This document shows, piece after piece, positions 19,260 through 30,765 of a DNA stretch of 64,000 bases. The stretch is from NCBI RefSeq assembly GCF_005670685.2, contig NZ_CP062008.1, positions 4,340,001 to 4,404,000 of the forward strand, written 5' to 3'. The notes below the pieces were generated by a model. The model was not told the DNA's origin, searched no databases, and saw nothing but the letters and a program-made list of their open reading frames with translations. A program made the position numbers and the translations under genes. Each line of letters starts with the position of its first letter. Positions within the stretch are counted from its first letter, which is position 1. This DNA is from Mycolicibacterium mucogenicum DSM 44124. Lineage in GTDB: Bacteria > Actinomycetota > Actinomycetes > Mycobacteriales > Mycobacteriaceae.

Positions 19260-19287
19260 ATCGTAGGCATTGCCCTATCGTACGCAT
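19260..19287. promoter_or_regulatory. Tandem motif in the MarR/DinB-like divergent promoter
   Basis: ATCGTAGGCAT at 19260-19270 and ATCGTACGCAT at 19277-19287 are direct copies 17 bp apart, 10 of 11 bases identical. They occupy most of the 51-nt gap between the MarR gene and the next gene. They are a plausible operator or overlapping promoter; no binding protein is proven. Confidence 0.45.
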
Positions 19288-19304
19288 GTGCTTATGATCA
19301 GCTC

Positions 19305-19937
19305 ATGCCTACAGTTTCCACCGATCTTCTCGATGCCCACCGCCACGCCATCCTTGCCTCCGTCGACGTCGTCAACACCGTTGGTCTTGCCGACCTGCGG
19401 CGCCCAACTCCCTGTGCCGCTTGGGATGTGGCCGAACTCCTCGCTCACATGACGGTCCAGCACCGCGGGTTCGCCGCCGCCGCGCGTGGCGGCGGCCAGG
19501 ACCTCGCACTGTGGGATCCGGCTTCCGTTCGCGACACGGACGACCCGATAGGCGACTACGCCGTGGCCGCCCGCGATGTGCTGGCTGCGTTCGCCGCCGC
19601 GGACCCCGAGAGTCAGTTCGCCCTACCGGAACTCGGCACAACGGTGCCGGCCGAGATGGCGATCGGCTTCCACCTGATCGACTACGTCGTGCATGGCTGG
19701 GACGTCGCCGCCAGTCTGGGCATCCGGTTTAGGCTGCCCGACGACGTCGTCGCCGCTGCCCTCCCCTTGGCCTTTGCCGTGCCCGACGGGGACTTCCGCA
19801 GCATGCCGAATGCGCCGTTCGGTCCGGCCCAAGCGGGTGACAGCGCAACGGATTTCGACCGGCTGCTGCGTCATCTCGGGCGCGACCCGCAGTGGCGCGA
19901 TGCGTTCGGCCACGAGTCGCACCATCCCGTCCAGTAA
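19305..19937 (+). CDS. TIGR03086-type metal-binding, DinB/mycothiol-dependent-like protein
   Basis: A 210-residue protein of the maleylpyruvate-isomerase N-terminal / DinB-like superfamily. The opening helix is followed by PTPCAAWDVAELLAHM with the first metal histidine, and a later GFHLIDYVVHGWDVA contributes the remaining histidines. Members use a three-histidine metal site, and some depend on mycothiol; many remain uncharacterised. ATG at 19305 was chosen because the family usually begins about ten residues before the first helix. It is divergent from a MarR regulator, which suggests induction by a toxic small molecule (inference). Confidence 0.72.
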   Translation: MPTVSTDLLDAHRHAILASVDVVNTVGLADLRRPTPCAAWDVAELLAHMTVQHRGFAAAARGGGQDLALWDPASVRDTDDPIGDYAVAARDVLAAFAAADPESQFALPELGTTVPAEMAIGFHLIDYVVHGWDVAASLGIRFRLPDDVVAAALPLAFAVPDGDFRSMPNAPFGPAQAGDSATDFDRLLRHLGRDPQWRDAFGHESHHPVQ

Positions 19938-20018
19938 CAGATTGGGGACTTCCGGCCCTGTTATCAGTAACTTTCGGCCACTGAGGTCAAGCGCTCCCTC
20001 ATCGATACCGTCCGTTGT

Positions 20019-20360
20019 ATGACTTACGTAATCGGACGAGAATGCGTTGACGTCACGGACATGTCGTGCGTGCAGGAGTGCCCGGCCGACTGCATCTACC
20101 AAGGCGACCGCGCGCTCTACATCAACCCGCAGGAATGTGTGGATTGCGGTGCCTGCAAGCTGATTTGCCGAGTCGATGCCATCTACTACGACGCCGACCT
20201 GCCCGAAGACCAGCTCGCGTACCTCGCCGACAATGCCGCATTCTTCGATCAGGTACTCCCCGGACGCGACGCGCCCCTGGGCTCGCCCGGCGGCGCCAGT
20301 GCGATCGGTCGCATCGGAGTGGACACCCCGCTGGTGTCGGCTCTACCCCTTCGGAGCTGA
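20019..20360 (+). CDS. 7Fe ferredoxin, FdxA type
   Basis: A 113-residue soluble electron carrier. Cysteines 9, 17 and 50 should hold the [3Fe-4S] cluster, and 21, 40, 43 and 46 the [4Fe-4S] cluster, with Cys25 as the usual free cysteine. The second cluster motif reads CVDCGACKLICRVDAI: the proline that normally follows the last cysteine is Arg51, which is unusual. The C-terminal tail is typical for actinobacterial FdxA. The upstream gap (19938-20018) holds the promoter, but I see no clear operator. A long inverted repeat follows at 20481-20538. Confidence 0.88.
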   Translation: MTYVIGRECVDVTDMSCVQECPADCIYQGDRALYINPQECVDCGACKLICRVDAIYYDADLPEDQLAYLADNAAFFDQVLPGRDAPLGSPGGASAIGRIGVDTPLVSALPLRS

Positions 20361-20480
20361 CCCGCAGACCATCGTCGATATCGCGGTCGCGACCGGTACT
20401 GGCACGCCTGGGCGGCGGCGTGTCTACGGGTGCGCCACGGTCGGCGTGTCGTGTCGTTCTGGGACGTGTTCGATCCGAAC

Positions 20481-20538
20481 CCGTCAGCTTGCGCTGACAT
20501 CTTCAGCGCGTGATGACAATGTCAGCCGAAGCTGACGG
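20481..20538. terminator. Long inverted repeat between convergent ferredoxin and LuxR genes
   Basis: Two 20-nt arms (20481-20500 and 20519-20538) are complementary at 18 positions around an 18-nt loop. The outer ten base pairs (CCGTCAGCTT with AAGCTGACGG) and the inner eight (GCTGACAT with ATGTCAGC) are perfect. A competing smaller hairpin, GCGCTGA/TCAGCGC, overlaps the left arm and loop. It lies 120 nt after the ferredoxin stop and 30 nt after the LuxR-type stop on the other strand, so it probably stops transcription in both directions. There is no T-tract. Confidence 0.6.
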
Positions 20539-20568
20539 CTCCGGGCGCGGACTGGCCCTGCGGACGCC

Positions 20569-23500
20569 TCAGGCGCGACGAGCCAATTCTTGAGCCAGTT
20601 GCACCCGCGACGTCAGACCCAGTTTGTTGTAGACGTGCGTCAGGTGCGTCTGCACGGTACGCGGTGAGACGAAAAGCCGTGCCCCGATGTCCTTGTTGGA
20701 AAGTCCCTCGTTGACGAGCCGCACGACGTCCAACTCGGTCGGCGTGAGTGACGCCCAGCCAGTCGCCGGGCGTTTACGCTCGCCGCGGCCACGTTGTGCG
20801 TAGGCGATCGCCGCGTCGGTGGAAAGCGCAGCGCCTTCGTCCCACACGGATGCAAAGTCGCTCTCGCCCAGGGCATTACGTAGCGCAGAAACCGAGGCGT
20901 CATACTCCGCCTGGTAGATCCGGAAACGCACCTCGCCCGTTCGTACGCGCATTGCCGATGCTGCGCCGAAGAGCCTCGCTGCGTCTCGATGGCTGCCGGC
21001 GTCGGCCGACAAGGTAGCCAGACAGTCGATGACGTCGGGAATGCCAAGCACGGCTTGAACTTCAACGCCACACGCCAGCCCGGCGTGGAGGTCGCGCTCA
21101 GCCTGTCCAAATTTCCTCTGCGCCGTGGCAACCCGCGCACGCACCGTCAACGCCACCATCTTGTGCCAGCCGTTTGTCGTGCCCACGGCGTCGTCGGCCA
21201 ATCGAAGTGCTGTTGTCAGATCTCCTTGCGCCATGGCCGATTGGACCATCGGGGCGATGAATGTCGCTGCGACGTCTGGTTGGAGACTCAAGTCCGGCCA
21301 GCCGGCCTTGATCGCGGTAGCCGCCGATCCGGCATCGCCCGCCGCGAGAGCAGCATAGGCCGATGCCAGGTGGGCAACGCCGGGGTAGATGCCGCCTGCC
21401 TGCATCGCAACGCGGATGGCCTCGGCGCCGACAGTGCACGCAGCGTCGGTATCGCCGTGGTAGGCCAGCGCCTGCACTTGACATTCCAGGGCAATTGTTT
21501 TCACGACGACGTCAGCGCACGCATCGGCCTCGGCCGCCACCTGACCGAACTGCGCGATCGCCGCGGTCAGCTCGCCACACCACATATGTACCCACCCGAG
21601 GTAGAAGCGGCACATCCGCGAATCGAAGGGATTTCCGATCGCATCCGCGACCTCGTGTCCTTCTTCGACCGCATCGCGCGCGAGAATCGGGTCCCCTGCG
21701 ATAAATGCGCCGAGCCCCTGCCAGGTGAGGATCTGGCCCAATGTCCACTCATCACCGAGTGCACGGACGAGATCGATCGCCTCGGCGAAGTACGGCCGCC
21801 CCACGTCTGTCGCGAAACCGCTGGTGTACGCGCAGACGGCGAGCGCACGAGCCAGCAGAGCCTGGTCGCCCACATCCCGGGCCACCGCCAAGGCCTGTCT
21901 GGCGTCGCTCTGCTCGACACCCCACTCACCCATCCAGGCATTGATCAATATCTGCTCGGCCAGCGCACGCGCCCGCACGGCCGCCGAAATGTCGGCATCG
22001 TCGCGATCGGCTTCCGTGAAGGCGGAATCGAACCAGGCGATCCCCTCCTGCAACCGCCCACGACCCATCCAAAGTCGTTGCAGCGCTGACGCCAGCACCA
22101 ATGCCAGCTCGGTTTCGCATTGTTCGCGACTCCAGGCAAACGCCGCCCGCAGGTTGTCGATCTCTCTTTCGACCTGGTCGAGCAGTGTGGCGTTACTCGT
22201 CCTGTCCGCCGTGTCGAGCCGCATGGCCATGGCCATGTAGTAGTCGCGATGCCGCACACGGACGTCATCCGCCTCGCCCGACTCTCCCAACTTCTCCAAG
22301 GCGTACTGGCGCACCGTCTCCAACAGTCGATAGCGCGTCCGCCCTTCACTGGCTTCGGCCACTACGAGCGACTTGTCGACCAGTAACGTGAGCTGGTCCA
22401 GTACCTGGTAACGCTGCAGTTCACCGCCGCCGGCAACCACCTGCGCGGCATCAAGGTCGAAGCCACCCAGAAATGCGGCCAGGCGACGGAACAGGACCCG
22501 TTCGGGCTCGGTCAGCAGTGCGTGCGACCAGTCCACCGACGCGCGCAAAGTCTGCTGACGTCGCACCGCAGTTCGCGCGCCCCCGGTTAGCAGCCGGAAG
22601 CGATCATGAAGGCTGGCAACGATTTCCGTCAGCGATAATGCCCGCACCCGGGCGGCGGCGAGCTCGATCGCCAGCGGCAAACCATCCAGGCGACGACAGA
22701 TCTCTGTCACCATGGCGGCGTTGTCGGCCGAGACGGCGAAGTCGGGGCGAGCGAGGCGAGCTCGGTCGGTGAACAGTTCGATCGCTTCATGGTCCAGCGA
22801 CAGCGACGGCACCTGTCTTGTCACCTCTCCCGGCACCCCGATCGGCTCGCGGCTGGTGGCGAGCACTGTCACTGCCGGACAGGACTCGAGGATCGCGATG
22901 ACCAGTTCCGCGCTCGCATCGAGCAGATGCTCACAGTTGTCCAGCACCACCAGCAAGTTTCGATCCGCGATGAAGCTCGTGAGGGTCTCCATCGTGGACC
23001 GGCCCGGCTGGTCCAGAACGCCCAATGGGCGGGCAGCTGCGGTGGGCACGATGTCGGCGTCGGTGATCGGCGCGAGGTCGACGTAACAGACACCGTCGCA
23101 ACAGTCCGGCATGACGCGCGCCGCGACCTCGATCGCCAGCCTGGTCTTGCCCGCACCGCCAGCACCGGTGAGCGTGACGAGCCGACTTTCGTCGAGGAGC
23201 CGCACAGCATCAGCCAGCTCCGCCTTGCGACCGACAAAACTCGTCAGCTGCATCGGAAGGCGTTGTGCACCAACTGCTTTAGCGTCGCGTAGCGGCGGAA
23301 AATCGTTGCGGAGATCTGGGTGGCCCAACTGCACCACCCGCTCGGGTCGCGGCAGGTCGCGCAACGCATGCACGCCCAGATCGATCAGGAACGTATCCCG
23401 CGGAAGCCGGTCGACGACCATGTCACTGGTAGTGCCCGACAACACCGTCTGACCACCGTGCGCGAGGTCGCGCAGCCGCGCTGCCCGGTTGATGGTGGGG

Positions 23501-23892
23501 CCGGCGTAGTTGCCTTCGTCGCGCAACTGAATGTCTCCGGTGTGCACCCCGATGCGCAGCCGGATCGGTTCCGCCGATTCACGCTGCAATTCCAGAGCGC
23601 AGGCCACCGCGTCGCCGGCGCGGGAGAACGCGGCGACGAAGCTGTCGCCCTCGCCTTGTTCGACGGGGCGTACCCCGCCATGGGAGGCGATGATCTCGGA
23701 GATCCGACGGTCGAACTGCGCCACGGCCGCGGACATCTCGTCCGGTTGGGTCTCCCACAGCCGCGTGGAGCCCTCGACGTCGGCCAGTAGCAACGTCACG
23801 GTTCCTGTCGGCAGCAACCCACTCACGGCCAGATCGCTCCAGTTCAACGGCAAATCCGCAGGTGAATCAATCTGGCTCATGCTAGCCAGCAT
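20569..23892 (-). CDS. Class III cyclase - NTPase - TPR - LuxR fusion regulator
   Basis: A 1107-residue regulator. From the N-terminus: a class III adenylate/guanylate cyclase domain (about 28-190; metal Asp38 in LLADVEGST, second acidic site in GEGDSF at 81-85), an NB-ARC/AAA-type ATPase (Walker A GAGGAGKT at 243-250, VVLDNCEHLLD, GLPLAIELAAARV), a long helical TPR-like middle, and a C-terminal LuxR helix-turn-helix (LTPTELDVVRLVNEGLSNKDIG ending in SRVQLAQELARR) over the last 60 residues. It resembles M. tuberculosis Rv0386/Rv1358/Rv2488c. The region that normally carries the Lys before the second metal Asp reads VEQGEGDSF, so ordinary ATP specificity is doubtful. Starts at 23892 and 23880 are both possible. 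Confidence 0.85.
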   Translation of the reverse strand: MLASMSQIDSPADLPLNWSDLAVSGLLPTGTVTLLLADVEGSTRLWETQPDEMSAAVAQFDRRISEIIASHGGVRPVEQGEGDSFVAAFSRAGDAVACALELQRESAEPIRLRIGVHTGDIQLRDEGNYAGPTINRAARLRDLAHGGQTVLSGTTSDMVVDRLPRDTFLIDLGVHALRDLPRPERVVQLGHPDLRNDFPPLRDAKAVGAQRLPMQLTSFVGRKAELADAVRLLDESRLVTLTGAGGAGKTRLAIEVAARVMPDCCDGVCYVDLAPITDADIVPTAAARPLGVLDQPGRSTMETLTSFIADRNLLVVLDNCEHLLDASAELVIAILESCPAVTVLATSREPIGVPGEVTRQVPSLSLDHEAIELFTDRARLARPDFAVSADNAAMVTEICRRLDGLPLAIELAAARVRALSLTEIVASLHDRFRLLTGGARTAVRRQQTLRASVDWSHALLTEPERVLFRRLAAFLGGFDLDAAQVVAGGGELQRYQVLDQLTLLVDKSLVVAEASEGRTRYRLLETVRQYALEKLGESGEADDVRVRHRDYYMAMAMRLDTADRTSNATLLDQVEREIDNLRAAFAWSREQCETELALVLASALQRLWMGRGRLQEGIAWFDSAFTEADRDDADISAAVRARALAEQILINAWMGEWGVEQSDARQALAVARDVGDQALLARALAVCAYTSGFATDVGRPYFAEAIDLVRALGDEWTLGQILTWQGLGAFIAGDPILARDAVEEGHEVADAIGNPFDSRMCRFYLGWVHMWCGELTAAIAQFGQVAAEADACADVVVKTIALECQVQALAYHGDTDAACTVGAEAIRVAMQAGGIYPGVAHLASAYAALAAGDAGSAATAIKAGWPDLSLQPDVAATFIAPMVQSAMAQGDLTTALRLADDAVGTTNGWHKMVALTVRARVATAQRKFGQAERDLHAGLACGVEVQAVLGIPDVIDCLATLSADAGSHRDAARLFGAASAMRVRTGEVRFRIYQAEYDASVSALRNALGESDFASVWDEGAALSTDAAIAYAQRGRGERKRPATGWASLTPTELDVVRLVNEGLSNKDIGARLFVSPRTVQTHLTHVYNKLGLTSRVQLAQELARRA

Positions 23893-23939
23893 CGCGCCGC
23901 CACGGGCGCATTACATCAGCGCAAGCGCGTAGAAAACTG

Positions 23940-24743
23940 TCAGCTGTACTCGACCGTCACCGGCGCGTGGTCCGACCAGCGCAGCGCATACGCCGCGGCC
24001 CGTTCCACCCGCGCCGCAACGGCTTTGGGCGCCAGTTTGGCGTTGGCCAGGTGGTAGTCGATGCGCCACCCGGCGTCGTTGTCGAACGCCTTGCCGCGCC
24101 ACGACCACCAGCTGTACGGCCCGGCGACGTCCGGGTGCAGCTCACGCACCACGTCCGTCCAGCCGGAGGCCATCAGTTCTGCCAGCCACTGCCGCTCATT
24201 CGGCAGGAAGCCGGACTTCTTGACATTGGCCTTCCACGCCTTCAGGTCCAGCTCCGTCGCGCAGATGTTCCAGTCGCCGCAGATCACCACGTCGCGGCGC
24301 TTGCGGGACAGCTCGGCCATACGGCCGGCGAGCGCCACCATGAAGCGCTCCTTCTCCACCTGCTTGTCGGTCTCGGCCTCACCGGTGGGCACGTAGACGC
24401 TGGCAACAGTGACGCCGTCGGTGTCGACCTCCACATACCGCCCGTGCGCGACGAACTCGCAGTCCGGACTCAGCCCCACCCGTACCGCGGTGATCGGGGC
24501 CCGCGACAACACCGCTACCCCGTTGCGGCCCTTGGCGGACGGTTCGGCCGACGCCAGCTGCCACCCCGCGTCCAACGCCGGCGCCAGGGCCTGCGACAGC
24601 TGCGCGTCGTCGGCCCGGGTCTCCTGCAGGCAGATGACGTCGGACTTGGTGTCCTTGAGCCACGGCAGCAGCCCGAGGTTCTCCTCCGAGCGCTCTTTGA
24701 CCGCGGCGCGGATGCCATTGACGTTGATGGTGGTGACGATCAC
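23940..24743 (-). CDS. xthA: Exodeoxyribonuclease III / AP endonuclease
   Basis: A 267-residue member of the exonuclease III family, acting in base-excision repair at abasic sites. Motifs seen: TTINVNGIRAA at the start with the metal-binding Asn, LQETRADD with the catalytic Glu, the GDWNICATELD active-site segment, and the terminal RWSDHAPVTVEYS carrying the Asp-His pair. The GTG at 24743 fits the family start (VIVTTINVNG); an open frame extends to 24827 but adds unrelated residues. It sits between the LuxR-type regulator and icd2, all on the minus strand. Confidence 0.92.
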   Translation of the reverse strand: MIVTTINVNGIRAAVKERSEENLGLLPWLKDTKSDVICLQETRADDAQLSQALAPALDAGWQLASAEPSAKGRNGVAVLSRAPITAVRVGLSPDCEFVAHGRYVEVDTDGVTVASVYVPTGEAETDKQVEKERFMVALAGRMAELSRKRRDVVICGDWNICATELDLKAWKANVKKSGFLPNERQWLAELMASGWTDVVRELHPDVAGPYSWWSWRGKAFDNDAGWRIDYHLANAKLAPKAVAARVERAAAYALRWSDHAPVTVEYS

Positions 24744-24785
24744 GAAGCAGAACCTTAACGTCGGGGTACGACAGGCCGGAAACGA

Positions 24786-24832
24786 CGAACGTGAGCCTGG
24801 GTGCCGAAAATCGACACCCAAGCTCACGTTCG
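24786..24832 (-). terminator. Hairpin terminator downstream of icd2
   Basis: Arms 24786-24803 and 24815-24832 (18 nt each) pair with a single G-T mismatch around an 11-nt loop. It begins 8 nt beyond the icd2 stop codon, as expected for a strong rho-independent-like structure without a U-tract, common in mycobacteria. It separates icd2 from xthA. Confidence 0.72.
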
Positions 24833-24839
24833 AGCGGAA

Positions 24840-27077
<2,238 letters not shown>

Positions 27078-27337
27078 GGTCACTCTCCCGGCGTCACGGA
27101 CGGTACGTACGAAAATCTATGTCGAGTCCGGCGTCTGCACATGACTACCCCGTCGCACGACGGTTACGAAGTTACCGTGACCGGCACCGCTGACTTCCGG
27201 TGGTCCGGTCTCTCGCGTGCAGAACTGGATCGATACGGACAGGCTGCGCGAAACGGACCGACGACGACACGCCGTCTCCCGCCCACCGGACGGCACCAGC
27301 TAGCAGTTGCCCAGCCTCTTGAGATACCCTCGAGTCC

Positions 27338-27459
27338 GGTCATGAGTGCCAGCGTCAAGCCCCGGCTTGCTGGCCGGCAACCCTCCATCCGCGGTGGGGT
27401 GCCCCGGGAGACGACCAGGTTGAGCAGCCGTACATCGGCTGCGAGGCAAGCGCGGGTCC
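27338..27459 (+). ncRNA. SAM-IV riboswitch
   Basis: The leader of metY contains the SAM-IV aptamer, which senses S-adenosylmethionine. The 5' arm GGTCATGAGTGCCAGCGTCA begins at 27338. Closing stem P1 pairs GGTC (27338-27341) with GACC (27413-27416). The core carries the conserved CCGGCTTGCTGGCCGGCAA and GGTGGGGTGCCCCGGG segments. P5 pairs GCAGCCG (27424-27430) with CGGCTGC (27436-27442), followed by the GGCAAGCGCGGGTC pseudoknot tail. It lies 120 nt before the metY ATG. SAM binding should lower expression of metY and metX. Confidence 0.9.
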
Positions 27460-27473
27460 GCCACCACGGACCC
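27454..27473 (+). promoter_or_regulatory. Candidate expression-platform hairpin of the SAM-IV leader
   Basis: GGGTCCG and CGGACCC form a perfect 7-bp stem with a 6-nt loop directly after, and overlapping, the 3' pseudoknot strand of the aptamer. Because it competes for aptamer bases GGGTC, it could be the ligand-dependent switch. No U-tract follows. The rest of the gap, 27078-27337, holds the icd2 and metY promoters; nothing else was recognised. Confidence 0.5.
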
Positions 27474-27578
27474 GGATGACTGGGTGAGTGGAGGCTTTCT
27501 ATGCGTCGCTGTCTGTGATTCGTGCGAGTTCGCGCACCCATTCGTCGTACCTAAAAACTCACAGGAGACACCCCTAAC

Positions 27579-28916
27579 ATGACCACTGAGGCCATCGACC
27601 CCACCGCGCGCTGGAGCTTCGAGACGAAGCAGATCCACGCAGGTCAGAGCCCCGATAGCGCCACCAATGCCCGTGCGCTGCCGATCTACCAGACGACGTC
27701 GTACACGTTCCGCGACACCGACCACGCCGCCGCACTGTTCGGGCTGGCCGAGCCGGGCAACATCTACACCCGCATCATGAACCCGACCACCGACGTGGTC
27801 GAGCAGCGCGTCGCCGCTCTCGAGGGCGGCGTGGCCGCACTGTTCCTGTCGTCCGGGCAGGCTGCCGCGACCTTCGCGATCCTGAACATCGCCGGCACCG
27901 GCGACCACGTCGTGGCCTCGCCGCGGCTGTACGGCGGCACCTACAACCTGCTGCACTACACGCTGCCCAAGCTCGGCGTCGACGTCAGCTTCGTGGAGAA
28001 CCCCGACGATCTGGACTCGTGGCGCGCCGCGGTCCGGCCGAACACCAAGGCATTCTTCGCGGAGACCATCTCCAACCCGAAGATCGACATCCTCGACATC
28101 CCGGGTGTCTCGGGAGTCGCGCACGACAACGGCGTTCCGCTGATCGTCGACAACACCGTCGCCACGCCGTACCTGATCCAGCCGCTGGCCCACGGCGCCG
28201 ACATCGTCGTGCACTCGGCCACCAAGTACCTGGGCGGGCACGGCTCGGCGATTGCCGGCGTCATCGTCGACGGTGGCAACTTCGACTGGACCAACGGCAA
28301 GTTCCCCGGTTTCACCGAGCCCGACCCGAGCTACCACGGTGTGGTGTTCGCCGATCTGGGCGCACCGGCCTACGCGCTCAAAGCGCGCGTGCAGCTGCTG
28401 CGCGATCTGGGCTCGGCGGCGGCGCCGTTCAACTCGTTCCTCATCGCGCAGGGATTGGAAACGCTGTCTCTGCGCGTTGAACGCCATGTGTCCAACGCGC
28501 AGAAGGTCGCCGAGTACCTCGAGGGCCGCCCGGACGTGCTCTCGGTGAACTACGCCGGCCTGCCGTCGTCCCCGTGGTACGAGCTGGGCCGCAAGCTGGC
28601 CCCCAAGGGCACCGGTGCGGTGCTGTCGTTCGAACTGACCGGTGGTGTCGAGGCGGGCAAGGCGTTCGTGAACGCGCTGACGCTGCACAGCCACGTCGCC
28701 AACATCGGTGACGTCCGGTCGCTGGTGATCCACCCCGCGTCGACCACGCACCAGCAGCTGACCGCCGAGGAGCAGCTGGCCTCCGGCGTCACCCCGGGTC
28801 TGGTGCGCCTGGCCGTCGGCATCGAGGGCATCGAAGACATCCTCGCCGACCTGGAGCAGGGCTTCGCTGCCGCCGGATCGGTGGGGGGTGCCGACCGAGA
28901 GGCGGCCTTGGTGTGA
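27579..28916 (+). CDS. metY: O-acetylhomoserine sulfhydrylase
   Basis: A 445-residue PLP enzyme of the Cys/Met-metabolism family, making homocysteine (or, in some hosts, methionine) from O-acetylhomoserine and sulfide. The PLP lysine is Lys216 in [13 protein letters not shown], and the phosphate/ring-binding segments [11 protein letters not shown] and [12 protein letters not shown] are present. The length and the C-terminal [16 protein letters not shown] are typical. AGGAGA precedes the ATG. The stop overlaps the metX start as GTGA. It lies downstream of the SAM-IV riboswitch, so it is shut down when SAM is plentiful. In M. tuberculosis it is called metC (Rv3340). Confidence 0.93.
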   Translation: MTTEAIDPTARWSFETKQIHAGQSPDSATNARALPIYQTTSYTFRDTDHAAALFGLAEPGNIYTRIMNPTTDVVEQRVAALEGGVAALFLSSGQAAATFAILNIAGTGDHVVASPRLYGGTYNLLHYTLPKLGVDVSFVENPDDLDSWRAAVRPNTKAFFAETISNPKIDILDIPGVSGVAHDNGVPLIVDNTVATPYLIQPLAHGADIVVHSATKYLGGHGSAIAGVIVDGGNFDWTNGKFPGFTEPDPSYHGVVFADLGAPAYALKARVQLLRDLGSAAAPFNSFLIAQGLETLSLRVERHVSNAQKVAEYLEGRPDVLSVNYAGLPSSPWYELGRKLAPKGTGAVLSFELTGGVEAGKAFVNALTLHSHVANIGDVRSLVIHPASTTHQQLTAEEQLASGVTPGLVRLAVGIEGIEDILADLEQGFAAAGSVGGADREAALV

Positions 28917-30052
28917 CGATTATCGACGTGCCCGTGTCTGACATATCCGCAGCGCCAAGGCTGCCTGCCGAAGGCGAGACCGGTGTGGTGAACATCGGCT
29001 CGCTGACGCTGGAGAGTGGCATCGTGCTGCCCGACGTGTCCATCGCGGTGCAGCGCTGGGGCGAGCTGTCCCCCACCGCCGACAACGTCGTGATGGTGCT
29101 GCACGCGCTGACCGGTGACTCCCACGTCACCGGTCCGGCCGGGCCCGACCATCCGACGGGCGGCTGGTGGGACGGCGTCGCCGGTCCCGCCGCCCCGATC
29201 GACACCGACCGCTGGTGCGCCATCGCCACCAACGTGCTCGGCGGCTGCCGCGGGTCGACCGGACCGAGCTCACTGGCTCCCGACGGAAAGCCCTGGGGCT
29301 CACGGTTTCCCGCCATCACCGTGCGCGATCAGGTGAACGCCGACCTGGCGGCCCTGGCCGCCCTCGGCATCACTCAGGTGGCCGCGGTGGTCGGCGGCTC
29401 GATGGGCGGCGCGCGGGCACTGGAATGGCTTGTGGGACATCCCGATACGGTGCGGGCCGGACTGGTGCTGGCGGTCGGCGCGCGCGCCACCGCCGACCAG
29501 ATCGGCACGCAGTGCGCACAGGTCGCGGCCATCAAGGCCGACCCGAACTGGAACGGCGGCGACTACTACCTGACGGGACGCACCCCGGACGACGGCATCC
29601 AGATCGCCCGCCGGTTCGCACACCTGACCTATCGCGGCGAGAAGGAACTCGACGACCGGTTCCGCAACACCGCGCAGAACCATGAAAAGAGTTCTGCCGA
29701 CGGCCTGTACGCGGTCGAGAGCTACCTGGAGTACCAGGGCCGCAAGCTGGCCGCGCGGTTCGACGCGGGCACCTATGTGGCGCTGACGGACGCGCTGAGC
29801 AGTCACGACGTCGGGCGCGGCCGGGGCGGGGTCGCGGCGGCCTTGTCCAGCTGTCCGGTGCCGGTGATCGTCGGGGGCATCACCTCCGACCGGCTGTATC
29901 CCATTCGGCTGCAGGAAGAGCTGGCCACATTGCTGCCGGGCTGTCCGGGTCTCGAGGTCATCGAATCCGACTACGGCCACGACGGTTTCCTGGTCGAGAC
30001 CGACAAGGTGGGTCTGCTGATCCGCCAGACACTGGATTTGGCCTCGCGGTGA
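28913..30052 (+). CDS. metX: Homoserine O-acetyltransferase
   Basis: A 379-residue alpha/beta-hydrolase-fold acetyltransferase that activates homoserine with acetyl-CoA, supplying metY. The nucleophile elbow is GGSMGG with Ser163. The LTGDSHVTG loop and the terminal [12 protein letters not shown] region with the catalytic His complete the site. GTG at 28913 overlaps the metY stop, and its own stop overlaps the methyltransferase start, forming a tightly coupled three-gene operon. Known as metA in M. tuberculosis (Rv3341). Confidence 0.94.
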   Translation: MTIIDVPVSDISAAPRLPAEGETGVVNIGSLTLESGIVLPDVSIAVQRWGELSPTADNVVMVLHALTGDSHVTGPAGPDHPTGGWWDGVAGPAAPIDTDRWCAIATNVLGGCRGSTGPSSLAPDGKPWGSRFPAITVRDQVNADLAALAALGITQVAAVVGGSMGGARALEWLVGHPDTVRAGLVLAVGARATADQIGTQCAQVAAIKADPNWNGGDYYLTGRTPDDGIQIARRFAHLTYRGEKELDDRFRNTAQNHEKSSADGLYAVESYLEYQGRKLAARFDAGTYVALTDALSSHDVGRGRGGVAAALSSCPVPVIVGGITSDRLYPIRLQEELATLLPGCPGLEVIESDYGHDGFLVETDKVGLLIRQTLDLASR

Positions 30053-30765
30053 CGGGCGAACGCTCACTGTCCTTCGGAGAGCAGGCCGCCGCCTACGAGC
30101 GGGGGCGCCCCTCGTATCCGCCGGAGTCCATCAACTGGCTGCTGCCCACCGGCGCCGTCGACGTCCTCGACCTCGGCGCCGGTACCGGCAAGCTGACCGT
30201 CCGACTGGCTGAGCGCGGTCTGGCGGTCACGGCCGTCGACCCCATCCCCGAGATGCTCGAGGTGCTCAGCGGGTCGCTGCCGTCGGTGCCGGCCCTGCTC
30301 GGCACAGCCGAGGAAATCCCGTTGCCCGACAACAGCGTTGACGCGGTCCTGGTCGCCCAGGCCTGGCACTGGTTCGACCCGGAGCGGGCCGCGGCCGAAG
30401 TGGCCCGGGTGCTACGGCCGGGCGGTCGGCTGGGTCTGCTCTGGAACATCCGCGACGAGCGGCTGGGCTGGGTCAAGGAACTGAACCGCATCATCGGCTG
30501 CGAGCACGACCCGTCGGCCGACTCGCTGTGCGGCGGCTTCACCGACATCGAGACCCACCGCTTCGAGTGGACGAGTTACCTGACGCCGCAAGCACTTCTG
30601 GACCTCGTGGCGTCACGGAGCTACTGCATCACCTCGCCCGCCGACGTGCGCCGCAAGGTGTTGGGCGAAGTGCGCGAATTGCTGAGTACGCACCCCGCGC
30701 TGGCCAACAGCACGGGATTGGCGTTGCCGTACGTCACGCACTGCGTGCGGGCGACGCTGGCCTAG
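30049..30765 (+). CDS. SAM-dependent class I methyltransferase
   Basis: A 238-residue Rossmann-fold methyltransferase. Motif I is [12 protein letters not shown] around residue 40, the acidic motif II residue follows in [11 protein letters not shown], and the post-motif region [24 protein letters not shown] is characteristic of the Rv3342 group. It is coupled to metX (GTGA overlap). The position downstream of SAM-pathway genes suggests co-regulation with methionine supply; the substrate is unknown. The last bases overlap the convergent HxlR gene by 4 nt. Confidence 0.85.
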   Translation: MTGERSLSFGEQAAAYERGRPSYPPESINWLLPTGAVDVLDLGAGTGKLTVRLAERGLAVTAVDPIPEMLEVLSGSLPSVPALLGTAEEIPLPDNSVDAVLVAQAWHWFDPERAAAEVARVLRPGGRLGLLWNIRDERLGWVKELNRIIGCEHDPSADSLCGGFTDIETHRFEWTSYLTPQALLDLVASRSYCITSPADVRRKVLGEVRELLSTHPALANSTGLALPYVTHCVRATLA

